A stretch of DNA of 64,000 nt from Diphasiastrum complanatum (lineage: Eukaryota; Streptophyta; Lycopodiopsida; Lycopodiales; Lycopodiaceae). Both the position numbers and the translations under genes were made by a program. Below are positions 56,720 through 64,000 of the stretch, piece after piece. The stretch lies in NCBI GenBank assembly GCA_029204225.1, contig CM055108.1:6860328-6924327 (forward strand). The letters run 5' to 3'. The notes beneath the pieces were generated by a model. The model worked only from the letters and a program-made list of their open reading frames with translations, did not search any database and was not told the origin of the DNA. Position 1 is the first letter of the stretch. Each line of letters opens with the position of its first letter.

Positions 56720-58057
56720 GTTCATGGTATATAATCCAATCCCTCATAAAGTCACTCTGTCAAGAGATGTGATTTTCAAAGAAGGGGATGAATGCACGGA
56801 AGTAGGGTAAGAAACGAGAAATAGATAGACCTAGGAAGTGGGGCCCTAGAAGATGAGGACCAATAGTATGATCAAGAATGCGATGTAGAGGATCATGAAG
56901 TCTCACAGGGCGAGCACGCAACAGAAGAAACCAGGGATGGGCGAAGCTTACTTGAAAGGTTTGATGAAATGATGTTCTTCACAGATGCAGAAGAAAAGGG
57001 AATACAAGAACCAAGTAGCTATGAGGAAGCACAGGGCAGTTTGGAGAGGAACTCATGGAACAAAGTAATGAAAGAAGAACTGGAATCGATTATGTAGAAT
57101 AAAGCTTGGGAGCTAGTTGACCTACCACCAGGAAGAAAGATAGTGGGATGTAAATGCATATTCAAAGTGAAATATCAAACAGATGGGTTAGTTGAGAGGT
57201 CCAAGGCGAGATTGGTCGCAAAGGGATACAGTCAAGTTGAAGGGATAGAATATATGGAAACGTTTGCACCAATGGTAAAGTTGAGCTCTCTTAGAATATT
57301 GATAGTGTGGGCCACTATTCATGATATGGAAATCGAACGGATGGATGTAAAAATTGCGTCCTTACATGGGGAGCTGGAGGAGGACGTATTCCTGGAACAA
57401 CCCGTAGAATTCACAGATGGCAGCAAGAAGGTATGTGCACTGAAGAAGATGCTATATGGTTTAAAACAATCATCCCGAATGTGGTATCAGAAGATAGACA
57501 GCTTTTTGATAAAGAATGGACTAGTAAGATACTAGACCGACACTGGCCTGTATGTTAAGATTGAAGATGGACTATTCTTGGTTGTTGCTTTATATGTAGA
57601 TGATCTTGTCATAGTTTGCAACAAGAAGGAAGACCTAAACGAATTCAAAAATGGGTTGAAGAATGTATTTGAAATGAAGAATCTAGGGCCCTTACATTAT
57701 TGCTTGGGAATCCAATTCACGAGGGATAGGGAAAAGGGGGTTACTTAGGCAAATCCAAGTATTTACATTCAATCAATAATCAATAAATTTAAAATGGATG
57801 AATGTATATCTGTGGGGGTACCCTTGGACCCAAATGTAAAACTCAACACAGAAATGTGTCCCAGTAATGATCAAGGGAGGGAATACATGATGAGAAGACC
57901 ATACAGAGGATTGATTGGGAGCTTGATGTATGCCATGATATGCGCGAGACCTAACATTGCAGTAGCAGTCACAAAACTCAACCAGTTTTTAGTGAATCCA
58001 GGGGAAGAACATTGGAAGGCAGCAAAAAGAACATTGAGGTACTTAAGAGGAACTGCC
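56720..58057 (+). pseudogene. Copia-B pol fragment, least rearranged copy
   Basis: Integrase tail, acidic linker, and the shared stop (ESIM*NKAWELV-like, about 57096). RT frame 57143-57535 runs from [11 protein letters not shown] through MDVKIASLHGELEEDV and YGLKQSSRMWYQ to the shared stop after LVRY. Then ALYVDDLVIV (about 57585) and LGPLHYCLGIQF, and a frame 57794-58057 with GLIGSLMYAMICARPNIAVA. Fused at 58057 to LTR sequence. Not interrupted by Copia-C, unlike 36786-38285. Confidence 0.85.
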
Positions 58058-58479
58058 AAGTGCTTTTTGGAGAAAATAAGTCTCATTCTTGCTTTTGTAC
58101 TTTTTACTGATTTCTATGATCATTGTGTTTGCTGTCAGATCAATTTAATCCTGTTCATTGCAATTTGTTCCTAGCCAATAGATCAGTGACAAGTAAGGTC
58201 CACACTTATTGGATTGGTGGTCCCACACCAATGGAAGCTTGTTCATTGGATTTGTTGTGCTTCCTGGAGGTGAGATTGTTGTTGGTGTGTTTTCTTGCTT
58301 ATCCCTTCCATCATTTGCCAACGTAATTTGTTAAGGAAGGGCCTTGGGGTATAGTAATATAGCAAACCCTATAGGAATCAATGGGTCTTCCATAGCTTGT
58401 TCATATCAACATGGAGCGCTGAAGTGAGGGATGTCCTGTAATAAAGTCATGCTACGTTGATGTGGTCAACTTCAATCTT
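58058..58479 (+). mobile_element. Copia LTR part fused to Copia-B RT
   Basis: Direct repeat of 21868-22290, joined to RT at a shared CAAG. A deletion from RT into the LTR removed RNase H and the polypurine tract. Confidence 0.65.
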
Positions 58480-59022
58480 TAAGGGCTGATTGATATCGAT
58501 GGCAATGGATGGTAGCCCCTAATCCCAATAGCCTTGCAATTCTGCCAAAGATGCCACCAGGCCGTAGTTATCCGCAAAATATCGCACATCACGATCGGAA
58601 TTGCCATGGTGTTGTTAGTAGAAGACGCGACAATTTGTGATCATGTCGTCATCTGGGTTGCCGGTATTCACACTTGTCAGGTTGGGCCAATAAATCTTGT
58701 TTTGAACCTTTGTGTCAGCAAACTGCTCTCGATGACCTATTGGATAATAATAGGGATTGATGCGCATATAGATTGGTGTGTCAACATACCGTGCCATGAA
58801 GGTTTTCCTTTGTGAAAACAGTTGATGGCACCATGCTAGTTGTGGATCAAGGAGTTCGATTATTTCTTTATGGATAATTTGGCAGTCGTCGAGGTTCAGA
58901 AGAATGTATCCGCCTCGCTCCTTGGGCTGAAACTTCTTTGCAAACTCTTGAGAGATCCGCAGGTCCTTGCTAGGCTCATTTGAAGTGATATTATGCCTTA
59001 TTGAAGGTGCTTCAGCTGCCAA
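58480..59022 (-). pseudogene. Unidentified minus-strand ORF, copy 2
   Basis: About 135 codons are open on minus (59022-58615) from APSIRHNITSNEPSK through GGYILLNLDDCQIIHKEI, YVDTPIYMRINPYYYPIGH and a TAA after NCRVFY. The remainder (to about 58480) is homologous to the open C terminus of copy 1. Each copy preserves the part the other lost, implying an ancestral protein of at least about 190 residues. No hit by eye to any retroelement protein. See copy 1 for hypotheses. Confidence 0.5.
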
Positions 59023-59223
59023 GGTATGTTCCTATTGTGGATTGGTTTCAGGGGAGAGGGGTGGTGAAGGATTGGATTCAGCAATGCATTGAAATCACGA
59101 AAAAATTGGGATTGGATGAAGGGAAAGTTAGTTGTGTCAATGGGGTTAGAAGTGGAAGAGGGGAGAGGGTGTTGGGAGGAAGTACCACCAGTGCTTTGCG
59201 GGTTGGGTGGTCAAGGAGTTGTG
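59023..59223. other. Repeat of 22801-23018, upstream of Copia-A LTR
   Basis: Ser/Pro-rich frames on minus in front of the captured ORF, ending directly at the Copia-A LTR. Confidence 0.4.
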
Positions 59224-60195
59224 TGTTGGATTAATCTCCTACTAATCGACTAATTGACATATTAATCTTCATCCAACTTTTAGCTAGACCTGCAAAATTC
59301 TTTGCGTTTCTACACAATCTGCAAAACTACTCGGAAACGGCTCACAGTGTCGAGATTTTTGAGATTTTTGTCTTTCAAGATTTTCTCTCACTTCGGCTTT
59401 TTTGCAAAATGTCAGATGCCTTCAAATGTTAAGAAAATCACGTTGGCAAAGACCTTCGCAGTGTTCGCATTTTTTGCAGACTGAGAGTTTACATTCAAAT
59501 ATGCAGACAGATTGTTTACGACCAAAAGCCACCGACTTCCATTAATTCATCAAGCAAGTAATTTTTGAGAAGTTCTAACTGAATGGATGCCAGCACATCA
59601 CAACCAACTGGATGACGCATTTGACGATCTAATTGCTTAGTATAAATAGTTGTTTATATTCCTACATCTTATGCATGAAGATCAATCATCAAGTATTGAA
59701 TAGTTAGCGTTCTCTCTCAAGCTTGTGAGCTTGGACACTCTTGAGCATTCTAGCTCACTTCTTTACAATTGTTTAGAGATTTCTATTGATCTTACTGATT
59801 ATCAGCATTGCGCTTAATTCAGATTTATATTTAGCTGCTCAGAGATAGCTTAGAGTACGCGGCCTTGATCCACAACTTCTTGTACTCATACTAAATCAAT
59901 ACTATCTTTTCATTGCATGCTTGTGGAATTCTTCATGACTGATTATTTGTCTGATAATCAATGCTTAATGTTTGGCTACGTAATCACTGTAGTACTAATT
60001 ATTTCAAAGTTAGTTACTATAAGATCAAACGTGATTTTTATCACTATTGTTTTGTTCGAAATTGATAGGTGTAGTCATGCATAGAGAAAGAGGAAGATAG
60101 TATATTTCGCTGCGCACGATAAGTTTTCTTTCTTGTTGTTCATATTCTTTTTATTCAATTCTATTCGACCTATCTTTTCACACTTCTTTCCAACA
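59224..60195 (+). mobile_element. Copia-A copy d, 5' LTR (complete, 972 bp)
   Basis: TGTTGGATTAATCTCC to CTTTCCAACA. TATAAATAG near 59641 is a likely promoter. This is the reference LTR for the family; partial copies lie at 17677, 20667, 23019, 40621, 53325 and 62216. Confidence 0.9.
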
Positions 60196-60199
60196 TCAA

Positions 60200-60211
60200 T
60201 GGTATCAGAGC
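60200..60211 (+). other. Primer binding site, initiator Met-tRNA (Copia-A copy d)
   Basis: TGGTATCAGAGC four bases after the LTR end. Confidence 0.9.
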
Positions 60212-60420
60212 ATTGATTGTTTAAGGCCTAATACTACTATATCAGTGCGCAAGCTCTTATACTTGATATCTTTCGCAATATCAAATTATTCTTCAATTTG
60301 AATCAATTTGTTTCGGTATCAAAAAAATTAATTTCCATTGTAGCACAGCATGGTATCTCTCTTAACGTCGACAAACTAAAGTTCCATATTAATTCTAAAA
60401 GTAAAGTCGGTCTTATCATA

Positions 60421-60816
60421 GACACAAGCTGAATGGATGCAATTATCATTTATGGAAATTTAAGATGAAGACCTTGCTAATCGCCAACAAGTTGTGGGAT
60501 GTTGTCATAGGTATCGAAGTGAAACTTAAAGATGACACAGACAACTCAAAGTGGAAATCGAACAATGTTAAAGCCTTCGCACTTATTATCCTCAATATAT
60601 CAGATACTCAGGTTGGCACACTATTATTCTAATTCTAGTCAAGCCTTGAAAACCTCTGTTCTTTTCAGTAAAGCATTACTATGGCACCAATGCTTAGGAC
60701 ACTTGAATTATGCATCTGTTTCAAACATGACCAAACAATCCCTAGCACTTGATCTCGACTATCCTTCTGGTAAATTCAATCTCCTTGTCTGCCACAACTA
60801 CATCCTTAACAAATAG
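60421..60816 (+). pseudogene. Copia-A copy d: gag N terminus joined to pre-integrase
   Basis: LNGCNYHLWKFKMKTLL (Gag start, about 60429) and VVIGIEVKLKDD, then a deletion leading straight to LLWHQCLGHLNYASVSNM (integrase zinc domain, about 60672). Most of gag and the protease are missing. The deletion is shared with copy a (20070-20520). Confidence 0.8.
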
Positions 60817-61455
60817 ACTAGGATTCCTTTTAGATCGAGTCATAGGCATGCAACAAAAGGTCTGTTAGATGTTGTTCATTCAGATATATGTGGACCTATG
60901 CAAACCTCATCATTGATAGATGCAAAGTATTTCATTAACTTTGTTGACAAATTTTCCAGAAGAACAGTTGTTTACTTCATTAATAGAAATCAAAAGCTTT
61001 CATCAAGTTCAAACAATTCAAAGAGCATGCAGCAAACTGGCAAACGAATCAAAGCACTAAGATCCGACAACGAGGGAGAATATATCTCCACTGAACTCAA
61101 AGAATACTGCCTTAATAATGGCATTGAGAAAAAATACATTACCTCCTATTCGCCTCAATCAAATGGTCTTGTTGAGAGAAAGAACAGAACCGTAGTCGAA
61201 TTGCCAAAATGCATGTTATCACATGTGACACTTCCGAAGTCCTTCTGGGTTGAAGTTGTTTCAACATCAACCTATATGCAGAACAGATGTCCTACTAAAG
61301 GTCTCTCAGACAAAACACCATTTGAAGGCTACACTACTTCAGACAAGCTTACAAGTTGTTTGATCCAATCGACTCGAAGATACTCACTAGTCGGGATGTC
61401 ATCTTCATGGAAGGTCAGTTTATCGACCTCAAGGGAAAAGACAAAGCCCATGTAG
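60817..61455 (+). pseudogene. Copia-A copy d: integrase core
   Basis: After a TAG at 60814 the sequence continues with HSDICGPM (first catalytic Asp, about 60880), then a 185-codon frame from 60898 with ALRSDNEGEYIS (second Asp, about 61065), and SYSPQSNGLVERKNRT (third acidic residue, E). All three acidic positions are present, but the zinc domain is split off by the stop. The last ~40 codons are out of phase after a small deletion. Confidence 0.8.
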
Positions 61456-62215
61456 CTGACTTGTCTCACTCATCTGACATATTGAACTTCGAGGTTCCTC
61501 AGTCGACTATCCCCATTGCTAGTCCAAGCGCATCTACTTTCGACGAACAACATATCAGTGGCAAATTCAAAGATGATGATGTTGCAGTTCAACAACTATA
61601 GTATGATGAAAATGGTCAACTTCCTCTATTCCCCAGAACATTGTCAAGAACTAGCAGACCACCTATCAGGTATATCAATGAGTTTGCAGCCTACCTTGTT
61701 CAGGAGCCGAAGACTATCGAAGAGGCACTCAGTCAGCCTGATTCCGATCTTTGGAAAGAAGCTATAGATAAAGAGTATTCATCTCTTATCAAGAACTAGA
61801 CATGGATGATTGTCGAATTACCTGCTAACGTTGATTGGAAATGGATTTTCAAAGTCAAGTACAAAGCAGATGGAAGCATGACAGAAGAAAAGCCTGACTT
61901 GTCGCTAGTGGATTTTCTTAGGTATACAATGTCGATTACACTGAGACCTTCAGTCCAGTAGTCAAGCATCCTTCTATTTGACTTTTATTATCATTTGCTG
62001 CTACAGCATATTTGGAAATACCAAATGGATGTACAGATAGCATATCTCAATGTAGTTATCAAAGAAGACATTTACATGGTGTAATCCGAAGGTTATATTA
62101 TCAAAGGTAACCACAATCATGTGTGTAAACTCCATATGGCACTTTATGGCTTGAAGCAATCTGCTCGAGCATGGTGTCAAAGGATCAATACTTTCCTTCT
62201 TGATCATGGCTACTA
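61356..62215 (+). pseudogene. Copia-A copy d: linker and RT start
   Basis: RDVIFMEGQFIDLKGKDK, FEVPQSTIPI, EALSQPDSDLWKEAID, WIFKVKYKADGS, and ALYGLKQSARAWCQRINTF followed by a stop. Several stops. RT is cut at 62215 before the YVDD core by an inverted Copia-A LTR. Confidence 0.78.
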
Positions 62216-62709
62216 AAGTGAGCTAGAATGCTTAGGAGTGTTTAAGCTCGCAGGCTTGAGAGAGGACACTAACTATTCAATACTTGATGATTGATCATCA
62301 TGCATAAGATATAGGAAGATGAACAACTATTTATACTAAGTAATTAGGTCGTCAAATGCATCATCCAGTTAATGCAAGTCGGTGGCTTTTGGTTGTAAAC
62401 AGTCTATCTGCATATTTGAACGTAAACTGTCACTCTACAGAAATGAACATAAACTGTCATGTAGAAAATGCGAAAACTGCAAAGGTCTTTGCCAACATTA
62501 TTTTTTTAACATTTAAGAAATCTGACATTTAAGGCATCTCGCATTTTGTGAAAAAGCCAAAGTGAGAAAAAACCAAATTTTTTTTGACACTATGAGCCGT
62601 TTCCGAGTAGTTCTCCAATTGTGGAACACAAAGAAATCTGCAGGTATGGATAAAAGTTGGATAAAGATTAAAATGTCAATTAGTCGATTAGTAGGAGAAC
62701 AATCCAACA
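62216..62709 (-). mobile_element. Copia-A copy e, 3' LTR (partial, minus)
   Basis: Ends ATCCAACA at 62709 next to CTCCCCCTTAATCTG (polypurine complement). The other end is truncated at the tail-to-tail junction with copy d, the same junction as 40620/40621. Confidence 0.82.
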
Positions 62710-63300
62710 CTCCCCCTTAATCTGAATTGATGAATGTCTTGACCTTTAAACTTAGTTCTGCACAAAACTTTCTGTGCATATTCAAGCTTAATTCTTTGGT
62801 AAAAATATCTGCTGTCATATCTTGCATTCGACAGTACTACAATCTGACCTCTTCGTCGAGAACTTTCCTTCTGACATAGTGATACATCAGTTCAATGTGC
62901 TTACTCCTAGAATGAAACCTAGGGTTGGCTGATAAGACGATGGCACTTTGATTATCACAAAATAATAATGTTGGAGCAGATTGATTCAGACTGATATCTG
63001 AAAGTAAGTTTCTCAACCAAATTGCTTCCTTTGTATCTTGTGAGGCTTCATATACTCTGATCCTGTAGAGGATAGAGCTATCGAAGATTGCTTGCAACTG
63101 TTGAAGGAAATTGGACCATTGTTGAGGAAGAATGTAAATCCAGAAGTGGATTTATGAGTGCCTACATTTTCTGCCCAACTTGCATATGTGTAACCACTGA
63201 GTAAATTGAGTTTGTCCTTGTCGACTGCTCAAAACAAATGCAAAAGTCCATAGTAGCTCGAAGATATCTCATGACTCTGATGAGCGCCTTCTAGTACCTC
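62710..63300 (-). pseudogene. Copia-A copy e: RNase H
   Basis: Minus frame 63097-62837: KEAIWLRNLLSDISLNQ, TLLFCDNQSAIVLSANPRFH, SRSKHIELMYHYVRRKV. Conserved RNase H C-terminal motifs, with upstream pieces (YTYASWAENV-like, about 63170) broken. Confidence 0.8.
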
Positions 63301-63642
63301 TTCTTTGTCTTTCATGATAATGCGTTCGTCACCTTTGAGCTTCAATTCCATCCCACTTTGTGCCAATCTGTTTACAGACAACAGATTCTTTGATATTCGG
63401 GGTACATACAACACATCATGTAGGATTTCTTTCTTATCTTCGGCCGATATCAAGTGCACCGTTCCTGATCCTGGAGAATTTATAGCCTTTCGATTTCCTA
63501 GAATCACGTTCTTTTCCCTCTGGTTGTCCTTGTATGTTATGAACACTCTCTTGTCAAATGTCATGTGCATTGTTGCCCCTGAATCTAAGTACAAGTTCTC
63601 ATCGTGGCTTCTTTCTTCAGATTCACTTATGTCAATTACCAT
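63300..63642 (-). pseudogene. Copia-A copy e: protease
   Basis: A minus frame starting near 63642 carries LYLDSGATMHMTFD, the intact copia protease motif (DSGA), followed by KEILHDVLYVPRISKNLLSV and NRLAQSGMELKLKGDE. It then runs directly into RT-tail/RNase H sequence in another phase: integrase and RT are deleted. The protease would cut the Gag-Pol polyprotein. Confidence 0.8.
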
Positions 63643-64000
63643 AGTTGCTTAAATCTCCACCACTTCCTGGGGGTTACCTTTGTTTTGATTCTTGTCGTCC
63701 CATCCTCAAATGCCATAAGGGCTATGTCCTCTTCCTCAACAGGCTCTGCTTCAGCTACATTCACCTGCATCGGTCCCTTCCATTTCAAATCTTCCCTCTT
63801 CTTGATGCATTCCCTGGCAATGTGTTCAGGATTATGGCAATAATAACATATAATCTGTTTCCTCCTTTCAAACTGTTGCTTCCCTTGGCCTACGTCAGTC
63901 TTTTGTCCATCTTCACCATAACGACTTCTTCTTGTCCCCTGTTAACGACTTCTTCTTGAATCCATCTTTCTGTGACAACTCTTTTCATTCAGTGTCATCC
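63643..64000 (-). pseudogene. Copia-A copy e: gag C-terminal part, runs off window
   Basis: Matches 42056-42400: the minus strand carries a Cys-His zinc-knuckle region (about 63830-63850) and Lys/Gln-rich sequence. It continues beyond the window. Confidence 0.65.

Overview
This is a plant nuclear window, A+T-rich and almost entirely transposable-element sequence. The evidence is Ty1/copia elements primed by initiator-Met tRNA (TGGTATCAGAGC sites), Ty3/gypsy gag, protease and integrase relics, a hAT transposon with perfect 8-bp target duplications, and a non-coding LTR retroelement. The ZNF862-type hAT proteins and many degraded copia lineages would fit a large-genome, non-model land plant, perhaps not an angiosperm, but the species cannot be named from this sequence. 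Only one convincing non-transposon gene is visible: a 209-codon single-exon gene at 51143-51772 for a predicted secreted protein resembling the 3D / double-psi beta-barrel fold. Family names (Copia-A to Copia-F, LARD-1, hAT-1) are my own labels.

Layout. 1-3805: a non-coding LTR element (LARD-1), minus strand. 3806-8917: gypsy integrase scrap, Copia-F 5' end, unresolved A+T-rich DNA. 8920-14292: a rearranged LARD-1 copy with LTRs in alternating orientation (long inverted repeats). 14293-17676: truncated gypsy element (leader minisatellite, gag, protease). 17677-21536: Copia-A, minus strand. 21540-25820: copia tail and LTR, an unidentified minus-strand ORF, Copia-B (minus) and Copia-C (plus). 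25840-27840: decayed copia. 28060-35216: Copia-D, whose integrase is split by the complete, TSD-flanked Copia-E (29847-33169). 35217-39855: copia and gypsy scraps plus an inverted second copy of the 23237-25820 block. 39868-42800: Copia-A fragments. 42810-43180: cluster of short perfect palindromes. 43560-44400: hAT relic. 44724-49440: hAT-1 with TSDs; a tandem paralogue near 50330 preserves the empty site. 51143-51772: the host-type gene. 53153-55398: hAT end fragment and LARD-1. 55399-64000: second copies of blocks also present at 35.5-37.3, 21.9-23.0 and 39.9-42.5 kb.

How it works together: there is no operon logic. The window records nested insertion, illegitimate recombination and segmental duplication. 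Several junctions between unrelated elements recur two or three times, so duplication after insertion explains much of the copy number. Nearly all retroelement ORFs are broken; only Copia-E keeps long open frames, and it lacks gag and most of RT.
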